NCBI GenBank assembly: GCA_046290435.1
Contig: JBKAGO010000059.1
Location: 1-52,572, forward strand
Source: CAVQUE01 sp046290435
GTDB lineage: Bacteria > Actinomycetota > Acidimicrobiia > Acidimicrobiales > UBA8592
Direction of reading: 5' to 3'
DNA: 52,572 nt
Positions 1-8,206 of this stretch are shown piece after piece (the stretch's first letter is position 1; every line of letters starts with the position of its first letter). The notes beneath the pieces are model-generated. The model was not told where the DNA came from. It was given only the letters and a program-made list of their open reading frames with translations, and did no database searches. A program made the position numbers and the translations under genes.

Positions 1-228
1 GCGCTTCGTCGCCGACACCTGCAGCGCGTACGGGCTCGGTGTGCCCGAGATGGGCACCGTGGCCGACAGTGACAAGGCGACGGTTCGTGCCCGCGGTGTC
101 GGTTCGGGCGCCGATGCGCTCGCAGGCGTCATGACGGCGAGGGATGCGACGATGACCAGCATCGCCAGGAGGCGATGCACGAGGGCCCGTCCGAGGCGAG
201 GCCTCGGGTTCCGGCGCAGTGGTGCCAT
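1..228 (-). CDS. secreted protein, 3' part cut off by window edge
   Basis: The reverse strand is open from an ATG at 228 to the window edge (76 codons, no stop). The protein starts with a basic N-region (MAPLRRNPRPR), a hydrophobic core around residues 20-33 (LLAMLVIVASLAV) and an ASASA-type signal peptidase I site near residues 36-41, so it is exported. A GGAG ribosome binding site lies about 8 nt upstream of the ATG. The visible mature part (PEPTPRARTVALSLSATVPISG...) is too short to assign; it resembles the start of a beta-rich extracellular protein, but that is only an impression. It is divergent from the DMT transporter gene. Confidence 0.6.
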   Translation of the reverse strand, partial: MAPLRRNPRPRLGRALVHRLLAMLVIVASLAVMTPASASAPEPTPRARTVALSLSATVPISGTPSPYALQVSATKR

Positions 229-373
229 GGTGAGTTCTCCGATCCCGGACGCCCGCGCGCCCGTCGCTGCGAGCACACCACGACCGCGCAACGGGCTCGC
301 AACAGGCGAGAGCGGGGCCCGGCGCCACAGGAGCGGACTGTCGGCGCATGCACGACGGTGTCGTGTGGACTCG

Positions 374-379
374 TAACCT
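374..379 (+). promoter_or_regulatory. -10 hexamer of a leaderless transcript
   Basis: TAACCT lies exactly 6 nt before the GTG at 386. Transcription starting about 6-7 nt after the hexamer would begin at the start codon, which supports the GTG as the true start and a leaderless mRNA. The same arrangement recurs in this window. Confidence 0.55.
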
Positions 380-385
380 GCTCGG

Positions 386-1240
386 GTGCGCAGGCCGCTG
401 ACGAACCTCGAGAGGCCGTTGCGCGATGCGCCGCCCGAGGCCCTGTTCGTCGCCGGGGCCGTGTCGCAGTACATCGGCGCGGCGATCGCAGTGGCGCTGT
501 TCGATCGTCTCGACCCCGCAGCGGTGGCGTGGCTGCGCGTCGCCACCGCAGCGGCGATCGTCGTCGCGGCGCGGCGGGCCTGGCGGCGCGACTGGACGGC
601 ATCGGAACTGCGATGGGCGGCGGCCTTCGGCACGGCGCTCGCAGTGATGAACCTGTCCTTCTACCTGGCGATCGCCCACCTCCCCCTCGGCACCGCAGTG
701 GCGATCGAGTTCGCCGGCCCCGTCGCGGTCGCGGCGCTGGGTTCGCGGGGTCCACGCTCGCTCGTGGCCCTGGTGCTCGCTGCGGCCGGTGTCCTGCTGC
801 TGGCCGAGGTCCAGCCGGAGGGCAACACCATCGGCGTCGTCTACGCGCTCGTCGCGGGTGCCGCGTGGGCCGCCTACATCGTGCTCGGCCATCGGGTGGC
901 GCGCACGGGCGCAGCCGTCGACGGCCTCGGGGTCGGGATGGCGATCGGCGCGCTCGCGATCGCGGTCTTCGGCGTCCCTCACCTGGGGCCCGCCCTGGAG
1001 GCGCCGTGGCTGCTGGTGGCGGCGATGGCGACCGGTCTGTTGTCCAACGCCGTGCCGTATGCGATCGATCAGGTGGTGCTGGCGCGGATCGCTCGCGATC
1101 GCTTCGCGCTGCTCCAGGCGCTGCTGCCGGTGACGGCGGTGGCGGTGGGCCTCGTCGCCCTCGCGCAGCGACCATCGCCGACCGAGCTCGCAGGGGTGGC
1201 ACTGGTCGTCACAGCGCTGGCTCTCCGCGGCCGGATCTGA
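386..1240 (+). CDS. EamA/RhtA-type DMT superfamily transporter
   Basis: A 284-residue inner-membrane protein made of about ten hydrophobic helices arranged as two EamA repeats, the size usual for drug/metabolite exporters. Sequence such as NLSFYLAIAHLPLGTAVAIEF in the first half and NAVPYAIDQVVLARI in the second resembles the RhtA (threonine/homoserine exporter) branch. Likely role is efflux of amino acids or related small metabolites; the substrate cannot be read from the sequence. The GTG start is supported by a -10 hexamer 6 nt upstream. It stands alone, divergent from the secreted protein and 110 nt before the oxidase operon. Confidence 0.8.
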   Translation: MRRPLTNLERPLRDAPPEALFVAGAVSQYIGAAIAVALFDRLDPAAVAWLRVATAAAIVVAARRAWRRDWTASELRWAAAFGTALAVMNLSFYLAIAHLPLGTAVAIEFAGPVAVAALGSRGPRSLVALVLAAAGVLLLAEVQPEGNTIGVVYALVAGAAWAAYIVLGHRVARTGAAVDGLGVGMAIGALAIAVFGVPHLGPALEAPWLLVAAMATGLLSNAVPYAIDQVVLARIARDRFALLQALLPVTAVAVGLVALAQRPSPTELAGVALVVTALALRGRI

Positions 1241-1350
1241 CGAGTCGCGGCCATTAAGGACTTCGGTCCCTGGCTTGCGTCGTGGATCGGTGGACAGCAT
1301 CTCTGCGGAGTTCGTAGCCGCCGCGCCGTCGAGTCGCAGAGGAGCCCACC

Positions 1351-1509
1351 GTGAGTGCAGTGGAACCGCCATCCGAGCAGGTGGCCGAGGGCGAAGAGCA
1401 CTTCAAGCCGACGGGGACGATCTTCCTGCTGGTGTGCTTCGTCGCCGTGCTCGTGCTGATGTGGGCCTCGGTCTACGTGATCCTCATCAGCCGTGGGGTG
1501 ACGGTGTGA
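1351..1509 (+). CDS. ba3-type cytochrome oxidase subunit IIa-like small membrane protein
   Basis: A 52-residue protein: about 20 polar acidic residues, then one hydrophobic helix (residues 22-46, TIFLLVCFVAVLVLMWASVYVILI) and a short tail SRGVTV. The GTG start follows a GAGGAG ribosome binding site, and the stop overlaps the start of subunit II (GTGTGA). Size, single helix ending in a YVxLISRGV-like sequence, and position immediately before subunit II match the subunit IIa of ba3-type oxidases, which completes the missing first helix of subunit II. It is short enough to be missed by automatic callers. Assignment rests on architecture and context, because such small proteins have little diagnostic sequence. 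Confidence 0.8.
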   Translation: MSAVEPPSEQVAEGEEHFKPTGTIFLLVCFVAVLVLMWASVYVILISRGVTV

Positions 1510-2105
1510 GCGCCACCGACACCACCGACGCCGACGCGGGGCCTCCCGAGTCGAAGCTCTCGATGGGCATCGACCCGTACGAGAGGAACTGGATGCGGGC
1601 GTCGGTGCTGTTGCTCGTGGCGTTCGCGGCCACGGTCACCATCGCCGGTTTCGCCATGGGCTTCGAGCTCCCGGGCGCTGACCGCGAGGTCGATCCCCGC
1701 ACCCTGCTCGACACCCCTCCCTGGGACGAGCCCGGTGTCCGTGAGGTCGCCCCGGGCGTGTACGAGGCCTACGTGATCGCCCAGACGTGGGCGTTCGTCC
1801 CCCAGGAGATCGAGGTCCCGCTGGGATCGGAGATCACCATCTTCGTCACCAGCCCCGACGTCCAGCACGGCCTCAAGATCACCGACACGAACATCAACAT
1901 GCAGATCGTGCCCGGCCACGTGTCTCGGCTCACCTACACAGCGGACGAGGTCGGCGAGTTCCCCTACATCTGCCACGAGTACTGCGGTTCGGGCCATGCC
2001 GCCATGTTCGGCGTCCTCCGGGTCGTCGCTCCCGGTGCGACGACCGAGGCCGACACCGACACCACGCCCGACGAGAGCGCCGTCGCCGAGGAGGCCCAGC
2101 CGTGA
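1506..2105 (+). CDS. ba3-type cytochrome c oxidase subunit II (CuA)
   Basis: A 199-residue protein with one N-terminal membrane helix (residues about 31-52) and a periplasmic cupredoxin domain carrying the CuA centre. The ligands are visible: H121 in VQHGLK, then C156, C160, H164 and M167 in CHEYCGSGHAAM. It receives electrons from cytochrome c and passes them to subunit I. One helix instead of two is typical of the ba3 class, where a separate IIa peptide supplies the other; that peptide is encoded just upstream. The GTG start overlaps the upstream stop codon and the stop overlaps the GTG of subunit I, indicating translational coupling. Acidic C-terminal tail (residues 178-199) is probably unstructured. 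Confidence 0.93.
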   Translation: MSATDTTDADAGPPESKLSMGIDPYERNWMRASVLLLVAFAATVTIAGFAMGFELPGADREVDPRTLLDTPPWDEPGVREVAPGVYEAYVIAQTWAFVPQEIEVPLGSEITIFVTSPDVQHGLKITDTNINMQIVPGHVSRLTYTADEVGEFPYICHEYCGSGHAAMFGVLRVVAPGATTEADTDTTPDESAVAEEAQP

Positions 2106-3799
2106 CCATCACCGACCGCCCGGGATCGGGATCGCCCCAGCGCAACTGGGACACCGGCTACGACCTCACCGACAACGAGAAGACCTTCGTCGCCTGGCAC
2201 ATCTACATCGCAGTGGCCGCGCTGTTCGTCGGCAGCCTGTTCGGTCCGTTGCAGGCCTTCGAGTACAGCGGGCTCGATCTCTACCCGTACCTCGAGCCGG
2301 TCATCAAGAGCTACTACCAGGGCCTCACCCTGCACGGTGTGCTCAACGCGCTGGTGTGGACGACGTTCTTCATCGTCGGGTTCACGAACCTCACCACGAT
2401 GAAGGGGCTGGGGCGGCCGCTCTCGCATCCCCACATCAACCGCATCGGCTTCTGGGTGATGGTGCTCGGCCTGTTGATGACGGCGGTGCCGATCCTGGGC
2501 AACAGCGCCACCGTCCTCTACACGTTCTACGCCCCGCTCAAGGCCAGCTGGGCGTTCTACCTGGGCCTCACCCTTGTGGTCGTCGGTTCGTGGATCGAAG
2601 GCCTCGGCTTCTACCTGACGCTCGGCGCGTGGCGCAAGGAGAACCCGGGCGTGCGCTCGCCGTTCATCGCGCTGGGCGGCGTGGTCAACGCAGCGATGTG
2701 GCAGATCGCCACCCTCGGCGTCGCGGTGTCGATCCTCACGATGTTGTTGCCGTGGTCGCTCGGCATCACCGACGCGACCGACCCGATGCTGTCACGCACG
2801 TACTTCTGGTTCACCGGCCATCCGCTCGTGTACTTCTGGCTGCTGCCCGCCTACGTCAGCTGGTACGGCATGTTGCCCAAGCAGGTCGGCGGCAAGCTCT
2901 TCAGCGACTCGATGGCCCGCCTGGCGTTCTGGATGTTCCTGATCGTGTCGGTGCCGGTCGGGTTCCACCACCAGTTCGTCGATCCGGGTGTGCCCCAGAC
3001 CTGGAAGTGGATCCACGCGATCCTCACCTACTCGGTGTTCTTCCCGTCGATGATCACCGCCTTCACCGTGATCGCGTCGCTCGAGTACGGCGCCCGCAAG
3101 CGCGGCGGCACCGGCTTGGTCGGCTGGATGCGGGCCCTGCCCTGGACCGACCCGTCGGTCACCGCGCAGTTGCTGGCCGGCATCTTGTTCATGTTCGGCG
3201 GCATCGGCGGCCTGACGAACGCCTCGTACAACCTCAACCTGGTGATCCACAACACGGCGTGGGTGCCGGGCCACTTCCACCTGACGGTGGCGACGGCGGT
3301 GACGCTGTCGTTCATGGGCATCAGCTACTGGATGGTGCCGTACCTGACGGGCAAGCAGCTGTGGAGCCCGAAGGTGGCGCTGTTCCAGTGCTGGTCGTGG
3401 TTCGTCGGCATGATCATCTTCTCGAACGCCATGCACATGCTCGGTCTGCTGGGTGCACCGCGCCGGACCCCGCTGGGCGAGGCCCCATACGTGCCGGAGT
3501 CCTGGGACGGGCACCTCATGCGGGTCTCGCTCGGCGGCGCCATCCTGCTCGTGTCGGTGATCGCCTACGTGGTCGTGGTCGTCAAGACGGTCACGGGCAA
3601 GAAGGTCGCCCCGGAGCTGGTGCCGACGGTCCCCATCGCCGAGTCGATCCGCGACCCCCAGCTCACCCCGCTGTGGCTCGACCGGTTCAAGCCGTGGCTG
3701 ATCGCCGCCGGTGTGATCCTCGCCTTCGCCTACGGGCCGCAGTTGGTCGACCAGATCGCCAACATGAACCTCAACGCACCGGGCGGATCGCCGTGGTGA
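2102..3799 (+). CDS. ba3-type cytochrome c oxidase subunit I
   Basis: The 565-residue catalytic core of a heme-copper oxidase, reducing O2 to water and pumping protons across the membrane. Ligands visible: H78 (TLHGVLN) and H393 for the low-spin heme, H391 for the oxygen-binding heme, and H240, H289, H290 for CuB, with Y244 in HPLVY as the cross-linked tyrosine. Spacing closely follows the Thermus ba3 enzyme (B-family, high O2 affinity class). The GTG start overlaps the subunit II stop. No subunit III gene follows, as is usual for ba3 enzymes. Likely the terminal oxidase for the multidomain electron carrier encoded 14 nt downstream. Confidence 0.95.
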   Translation: MTITDRPGSGSPQRNWDTGYDLTDNEKTFVAWHIYIAVAALFVGSLFGPLQAFEYSGLDLYPYLEPVIKSYYQGLTLHGVLNALVWTTFFIVGFTNLTTMKGLGRPLSHPHINRIGFWVMVLGLLMTAVPILGNSATVLYTFYAPLKASWAFYLGLTLVVVGSWIEGLGFYLTLGAWRKENPGVRSPFIALGGVVNAAMWQIATLGVAVSILTMLLPWSLGITDATDPMLSRTYFWFTGHPLVYFWLLPAYVSWYGMLPKQVGGKLFSDSMARLAFWMFLIVSVPVGFHHQFVDPGVPQTWKWIHAILTYSVFFPSMITAFTVIASLEYGARKRGGTGLVGWMRALPWTDPSVTAQLLAGILFMFGGIGGLTNASYNLNLVIHNTAWVPGHFHLTVATAVTLSFMGISYWMVPYLTGKQLWSPKVALFQCWSWFVGMIIFSNAMHMLGLLGAPRRTPLGEAPYVPESWDGHLMRVSLGGAILLVSVIAYVVVVVKTVTGKKVAPELVPTVPIAESIRDPQLTPLWLDRFKPWLIAAGVILAFAYGPQLVDQIANMNLNAPGGSPW

Positions 3800-3812
3800 T
3801 CGCCGCCTCCCC

Positions 3813-6047
3813 ATGACCGCCACCGGAGCCCCCGACCGCAGCGCCCGGCGTTCGGTCGAGCGTCTCGCCGCTGCCGGCGAGGCGCCCATACGGCGGGTCG
3901 CGGGCTCCGGCCGCGCCAATCCGTTGCCGCACGCGGGGACGATCAGCGTGTTCCTGCTGGGCGTCGTGACCCTGACCGGCATCTACATCACGCTGTTCTA
4001 CGAGTACGGCTTCACCGCGTCCTACGAGTCGGTCGAGGCCATGCACGACCACCCCATCCAGCAGCTGATGCGGTCGATCCACCGGTACTCCTCTGCGGCC
4101 CTGGTGCTGACGACGCTGGTCCACGCATGGCGGATCTTCGTGGCGGGCCGGTTCACCCACGGTCGTCGGTGGCGGTGGCTGACCGGGCTCGCCGCTCTCG
4201 GTCTGGTGTGGCTGGCGGGGGTGACCGGCTACTGGCTGGTGTGGGACGACCGGGCCCAGGCCCTGGCCGAGGCGCTGGTCGCCCTGATCGGCGACTGGGG
4301 TTGGGGCGCATCGCTCGTCGTCGACAACCTGGTGGGCACCGGCGTCGGATCCGGGGCCGGGGTGATGGTCACGGTGTGGCTGCTGCACCTTGCACTCACC
4401 GCGGTGATCGTCTGGTTCGTCTGGAAGCACCTGCGTCGCAGCCGGCTGGGCTGGCTGCCGCCGCGCCCGTGGATGATCGCCATGGCTGTGGGCCTGGTGG
4501 TCGTCTCGTTGCTGATCCCGGCCGACCTGCGGCCGCCGGCCGACCCGACGGCGCTCATCGGTGACATGAGCCTCGACCCGTTCGTGCTGTTCCTCCTTCC
4601 CCCGATGCTGTCGGGTTGGGCCTGGCTGTCGCTCGGCGCCTTGGTGCTGGCCGGAGTCGTGGCGGCGTCGGTGCCGTTCGTGCTGCGCGACCGCCGCGAC
4701 GCCGTGGTCGCCATCGACCCCGACAAGTGCACCGGTTGCGAACTCTGCGTGGTCGACTGCCCGTACCTCGCGTTGTCGATGGTGCCCGTCGAGTCCGTCG
4801 CCGAGGGCATCACCACTGCCGACAACGTCGAGCGTCGGCAGCGCTCGCTGGCCGCCGTCGACCCGGCCACCGCATGCGTGGGCTGCGGGATCTGCGTGGG
4901 TTCGTGCTCGTTCGGCGCGATGGAGCTGCCCGGCGTGGCCGGTCCCGACACCGTCGCCGATACCGACGTGGCCGGCCGCCCGGTGGTCGTGGCGTGTTCG
5001 CGTCACATCCGAACGGCCGGCGCCATCGACGACGATCACGCCGTCATCGACGTGCCCTGCACCGGCTCGTTCCACGCCCGCGCGGTCGGCGACCTCGTGG
5101 CTCGCGGCGCCACGAGCGTGCAGCTCGTCGGCTGCGCCCCCGGCGAATGCGCCTACGGCGTCGGCAACGTCATCACCCACGAGCGCCTCAGCGGCGAGCG
5201 CGCCCCGCACGTGTCGCGGCGCGACGCCGGCGTGGCCACCGAGGACTATGTCGCCGCCGGCGGGTTGCGCCACGCACTCGGCCATCCCGGCGAGCACCCC
5301 CGCGTCGACCCGGCCGACCTCGCCGTCAGCCACCGCTCACGCGTCGGAGCGGGCGCGCTGGTCGGGGTGTCGCTACTCGGCGTCGGCCTGTTGACGCTGG
5401 CGCCCTTCGGTGGCGAGCCCGCCGACGCATCGGTGCGCGTCGTGGTCGACCACCGTCCCGGAACGCAGCTGATCGGGCAGCTCGAGGCCACCGGCTCGCC
5501 GGGCGAACCCACCGTCGTGGTCGTGCGCGTCGACGGCGTCGAGCAGACCCGCACCGCCGTACCGGTCAGTGGCGGCAGGTCGGTCGGGGTGGTCGACGTC
5601 GAGGTCGACCCCGGCGACGCCGATCTCGCCATCGTGCTCGACGAGGGCACCGGCGCCGAGACCATCCTGTACGAGGGACCCGCCCGCTTCGCCGAGGGCC
5701 GCCGCTTCTTCGTCGAGGCCCGCGACGTGCCGCCGGCGCCGGGCGTGTCCGAGGGCCGCAAGGTGTTCGGCGAGCCCCGCCTGGGGGCCTGCGGCATCTG
5801 CCACTCGGTCGAGGCCGGCGACGACGGCGTCGGCCCGTCGCTCGCCGGTGTCGGTACCCGAGCGGCGTCGACGGTGCCCGGGCTCAGCGCCGAGGAGTAC
5901 CTGCGCCAGTCCATCCTCGATCCCGACGCGTTCATCGTCGAGGGGTACCGGGCCGGGCAGATGCTGCCCATCTACGAAGAGCGTCTCACCGGTGCCCAGA
6001 TCGAGTCGCTGGTGGCGTACCTGCTGTCGCTGGAGGATGCGTCGTGA
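3813..6047 (+). CDS. fusion: cytochrome b, two 4Fe-4S clusters, MvhD/FrhD-like domain, cytochrome c
   Basis: A 744-residue protein that joins five redox modules. Residues 40-290 resemble the N-terminal cytochrome b domain with both heme ligand pairs in the canonical H-x13-H spacing (H90/H104 and H192/H206), followed by two extra helices. Residues 300-370 carry two 4Fe-4S motifs (C306, C309, C312, C316 and C355, C358, C361, C365). Residues 390-452 resemble the delta subunit of F420-non-reducing hydrogenase (MvhD/FrhD family), with CTGSF and the hallmark GCAPGECAYGVGN. A helix at 511-530 leads to a beta-rich linker and a C-terminal class I cytochrome c (C660, C663, H664, likely Met ligand M717). 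Helix count puts the Fe-S part in the cytoplasm and cytochrome c outside. It lacks the PEWY domain, and no Rieske gene is present nearby, so it is not a normal bc complex. Its electron donor is unknown. Confidence 0.85.
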   Translation: MTATGAPDRSARRSVERLAAAGEAPIRRVAGSGRANPLPHAGTISVFLLGVVTLTGIYITLFYEYGFTASYESVEAMHDHPIQQLMRSIHRYSSAALVLTTLVHAWRIFVAGRFTHGRRWRWLTGLAALGLVWLAGVTGYWLVWDDRAQALAEALVALIGDWGWGASLVVDNLVGTGVGSGAGVMVTVWLLHLALTAVIVWFVWKHLRRSRLGWLPPRPWMIAMAVGLVVVSLLIPADLRPPADPTALIGDMSLDPFVLFLLPPMLSGWAWLSLGALVLAGVVAASVPFVLRDRRDAVVAIDPDKCTGCELCVVDCPYLALSMVPVESVAEGITTADNVERRQRSLAAVDPATACVGCGICVGSCSFGAMELPGVAGPDTVADTDVAGRPVVVACSRHIRTAGAIDDDHAVIDVPCTGSFHARAVGDLVARGATSVQLVGCAPGECAYGVGNVITHERLSGERAPHVSRRDAGVATEDYVAAGGLRHALGHPGEHPRVDPADLAVSHRSRVGAGALVGVSLLGVGLLTLAPFGGEPADASVRVVVDHRPGTQLIGQLEATGSPGEPTVVVVRVDGVEQTRTAVPVSGGRSVGVVDVEVDPGDADLAIVLDEGTGAETILYEGPARFAEGRRFFVEARDVPPAPGVSEGRKVFGEPRLGACGICHSVEAGDDGVGPSLAGVGTRAASTVPGLSAEEYLRQSILDPDAFIVEGYRAGQMLPIYEERLTGAQIESLVAYLLSLEDAS

Positions 6048-6064
6048 CACCGCCCGAGCCGGGC

Positions 6065-6487
6065 TCAGGCCTGTTGGAAGATCTCCTCGGTGCCGACGCC
6101 GTCGACCCCGTCGATGGTGCGGGTGCCGACGAGGTTGCCCTCGTCGTCGACGGTGTAGGTGGCCGTGCCCGATGTGTCGCCTCGCGGCGTGGTGACCGAG
6201 GACCAGGTGACGTCGAAGCGGTCGCCGGCCAGGGTGCCGACACCCTCGGAGATGGCGCCGGTGACGATCCACTGCACGGTGTAGGTGCCGGCGGTGTCGG
6301 TTCCGTCGATGACGACGGTGCCGGAGTACTCGATGCCGACGGGGTCGACGCCGTTGACGGTGTAGGTGCCGACGATGCCCTCGCCGTCGACCACTTGGGA
6401 GCCGCCGATGGAGCAACCGGCGGCCAGCCCGATGGTGAGGGCCAGCGCGACGACGAGACGGGCGAAGATCGGCAACGTGCGAACCAT
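6065..6487 (-). CDS. small lipoprotein inserted antisense in the oxidase operon
   Basis: A 140-residue protein with a lipoprotein signal peptide: basic start, hydrophobic core and lipobox LAAGC (cysteine 25). The mature part is beta-rich with repeated short motifs (VGTYTVNGVDPVGIEYSGTV, GTYTVQWIVTG, GVGTLAGDRFDVTW, GNLVGTRTIDG), a pattern like a small lipocalin-like or beta-barrel domain. I do not recognise a named family. It lies opposite to the surrounding oxidase and SCO genes and starts only 21 nt from the start of the SCO-like gene, so the two are divergent. The reading on the other strand lacks any signal or family feature, so this strand is preferred. Confidence 0.7.
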   Translation of the reverse strand: MVRTLPIFARLVVALALTIGLAAGCSIGGSQVVDGEGIVGTYTVNGVDPVGIEYSGTVVIDGTDTAGTYTVQWIVTGAISEGVGTLAGDRFDVTWSSVTTPRGDTSGTATYTVDDEGNLVGTRTIDGVDGVGTEEIFQQA

Positions 6488-6508
6488 GGCGGAGACGGTA
6501 ACGCCCTG

Positions 6509-7195
6509 GTGCAACCGCCACGACGCACCGTCCCTCGCTGGACGAAGGTCGTCGGTGTCGTGTTGGGTGTGCTGCTCGGCGCGGCGCTGGCGTTCGCGAT
6601 CATCCAGCCCATCAAGGTCCTGCCCCGCATCCGCGTGGCTCCGGGTTACGCCCTCGTCGACCAGGCCGGTGCGGCGTTCACCAGCGAGACCGCCCGCGGC
6701 ACGGTGACGCTCTACTCCTTCGTCCCGCTGGACTGCGGCGAAGAGTGCGACGAGGTCGCGTCGACGTTGCGCGAGGTCCGCGACCGCGTGCCGCTCGAGG
6801 CCGACCTCGCCGACGTCGATTTCCGCATCGTCACCATCGCCCTGGCCGACGAACCCGACCCCGCCGCTCTGGCCGCCGCCGCGGCGGCATCGGGCGCCGA
6901 CGGCGAGCAGTGGCGCTGGGTGGGCGGCGAGTGGGACCGCGTGCGCACGGTGGTCGGGGCCGGGTTCCGCCGCTACTTCGAGCGAGACGAGTCCGGCGAC
7001 ATCGAGTTCGATCGCGGCTTCGTGATCGTCGACGGCAACGGCGTCATCCGGGCCGAGAACCGCTACGCCACGGTCTCCGACGACGCCGACAAGCTGGTCC
7101 GCCAGGTCGGCACCCTCGGCGACGAGATCCGCTACGCCCACGGTTTCGCTGCGCTCGGCTACGAAGCCGCCCATCTGTTCCTCTGCTACGAGTGA
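6509..7195 (+). CDS. SCO1/SenC-like thioredoxin-fold protein lacking the copper-ligand histidine
   Basis: A 228-residue membrane-anchored protein (helix at residues 14-33) with a thioredoxin-like domain outside. It keeps the C-x3-C pair of the SCO family (C76 and C80 in DCGEEC), but in the region where SCO proteins have the third copper ligand histidine the sequence reads EFDRGFVIVDGNG. The family role is delivery of copper to, or reduction of, the CuA site of oxidase subunit II; loss of the histidine suggests a thiol-redox role here (inference). The GTG at 6509 is the only good start after the divergent lipoprotein gene. Its stop overlaps the GTG of the next SCO gene. Confidence 0.75.
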   Translation: MQPPRRTVPRWTKVVGVVLGVLLGAALAFAIIQPIKVLPRIRVAPGYALVDQAGAAFTSETARGTVTLYSFVPLDCGEECDEVASTLREVRDRVPLEADLADVDFRIVTIALADEPDPAALAAAAAASGADGEQWRWVGGEWDRVRTVVGAGFRRYFERDESGDIEFDRGFVIVDGNGVIRAENRYATVSDDADKLVRQVGTLGDEIRYAHGFAALGYEAAHLFLCYE

Positions 7196-7890
7196 TCGGC
7201 ACTGCGACGATGACCCTGCTCGACGACCGCCCCGCACCCGAACCGCCACCCACCCCGTCACCTCGCCCCGTGCGTACGACTGCCCTGCGGTGGCTGCGAT
7301 CGCTGGTGCTGTTCGGCGTTGCTGTCGGGCTGGGCCTGGTGGCGGTGCAGTTCGGCCTGCGGTTCTTCGCACCCCACGCCTATGCGGGCACGGTGTTCCC
7401 GTCGGGCTCGCCGGCCGCGCCGCTCGACGACCTCTTCTACGACAACGGCGAGCCGGTCGACCTGGCCGCCTACGAGGGCCGGGCGCTGATGATCTACTTC
7501 GGCTACACCAACTGCCCCGACGTCTGCCCCATGTCGCTGTCGGTGGCCGCCGACGCGATGGACCGCCTCGGCGACGACGCCGACGACGTCGCGTTCATGA
7601 TGATCTCGGTCGACCCCGACCGCGACGAGCTGCCCGTGCTGGGCGACTACGTCCGTCAGTTCGACGAACGTTTCGTCGGCGTGGGCGGCGGCATCGACGC
7701 CATCAGCGAGGCCGCCGCGCTCTACGGGGTGTTCTTCCAGTGCGGCGAACCCACCGACGACGGCCGCTACCTCGTCGACCACACCTCGACCCTCATCGGC
7801 ATCGATCCGAGCGGCGAGCTGAAGGTGCTCTGGAACCCCGATGTCACCGCCGACCGCCTGGCCGACGACCTCCGCGCGATGACGGCCTGA
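7192..7890 (+). CDS. SCO1/SenC copper chaperone for CuA assembly
   Basis: A 232-residue protein with a proline-rich cytoplasmic start, one membrane helix (about 33-56) and a periplasmic thioredoxin-fold domain. The complete SCO copper site is present: C108 and C112 in TNCPDVCP and H197 in VDHTSTL. Such proteins load copper into the CuA centre of oxidase subunit II, here encoded 5 kb upstream in the same direction. The GTG at 7192 overlaps the upstream stop codon; an ATG at 7210 in the same frame is an alternative start. Together with the preceding paralogue this gives the operon one complete and one histidine-less SCO protein. Confidence 0.88.
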   Translation: MIGTATMTLLDDRPAPEPPPTPSPRPVRTTALRWLRSLVLFGVAVGLGLVAVQFGLRFFAPHAYAGTVFPSGSPAAPLDDLFYDNGEPVDLAAYEGRALMIYFGYTNCPDVCPMSLSVAADAMDRLGDDADDVAFMMISVDPDRDELPVLGDYVRQFDERFVGVGGGIDAISEAAALYGVFFQCGEPTDDGRYLVDHTSTLIGIDPSGELKVLWNPDVTADRLADDLRAMTA

Positions 7891-7943
7891 CGACGCAGTG
7901 GGGCGTCGCGACGAAGGCGCGCGAAAGCGGAGGACCACGCCGG

Positions 7944-7964
7944 GTTGCTATCATTGATAGCAAC
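7944..7964. promoter_or_regulatory. palindromic operator/promoter of the FitAB-type module
   Basis: A perfect inverted repeat: GTTGCTATC, a 3-nt centre ATT, then GATAGCAAC. It lies 21 nt before the antitoxin start and contains a TATCAT -10-like hexamer. The position and symmetry fit the autoregulatory operator bound by the ribbon-helix-helix antitoxin. A GGGAGGAGG ribosome binding site follows at about 7970-7978. Confidence 0.7.
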
Positions 7965-7984
7965 TTTGTGGGAGGAGGCTCGAC

Positions 7985-8206
7985 ATGGCACAGCTGGTGG
8001 TACGGAACCTCGACGCCGATCTCGTTCAGGCGCTCCGTCGACGGGCCGCCGAGGAGGGTTGCTCGGCGGAGGAACTCCATCGCCGCATCCTGCGATCAGC
8101 GCTCAGGTCTGAGGGTCTTCGCGAGAGGCTGCTCGCGATCCCGCCCGTCGGGGAGGACGGCGACTTCGAAAGGGACCCTTCCCCGGCACGCACGGTTGAT
8201 CTGTGA
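7985..8206 (+). CDS. FitA-like ribbon-helix-helix antitoxin
   Basis: A 73-residue protein. The N-terminal strand MAQLVVRNLDADLVQALRRR followed by AAEEGCSAEELHRRILRSAL is a typical FitA-type ribbon-helix-helix DNA-binding domain; the tail (REPL-like acidic/proline-rich residues 50-73) would wrap around the PIN toxin. The stop overlaps the toxin GTG by 4 nt. It has a strong ribosome binding site and a perfect palindrome upstream, as expected for an autorepressed toxin-antitoxin operon. Confidence 0.85.
   Translation: MAQLVVRNLDADLVQALRRRAAEEGCSAEELHRRILRSALRSEGLRERLLAIPPVGEDGDFERDPSPARTVDL

Noticed and set aside
3813..6047. Standard bc1/b6f cytochrome b
   Set aside because: The C-terminal cytochrome b domain with PEWY is absent and Fe-S, MvhD-like and cytochrome c domains follow instead; no Rieske gene nearby.
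6044..6508. Forward gene joining the fusion protein and the SCO-like gene
   Set aside because: The reverse strand encodes a lipoprotein with a clear lipobox; the forward translation is acidic low-complexity without features.
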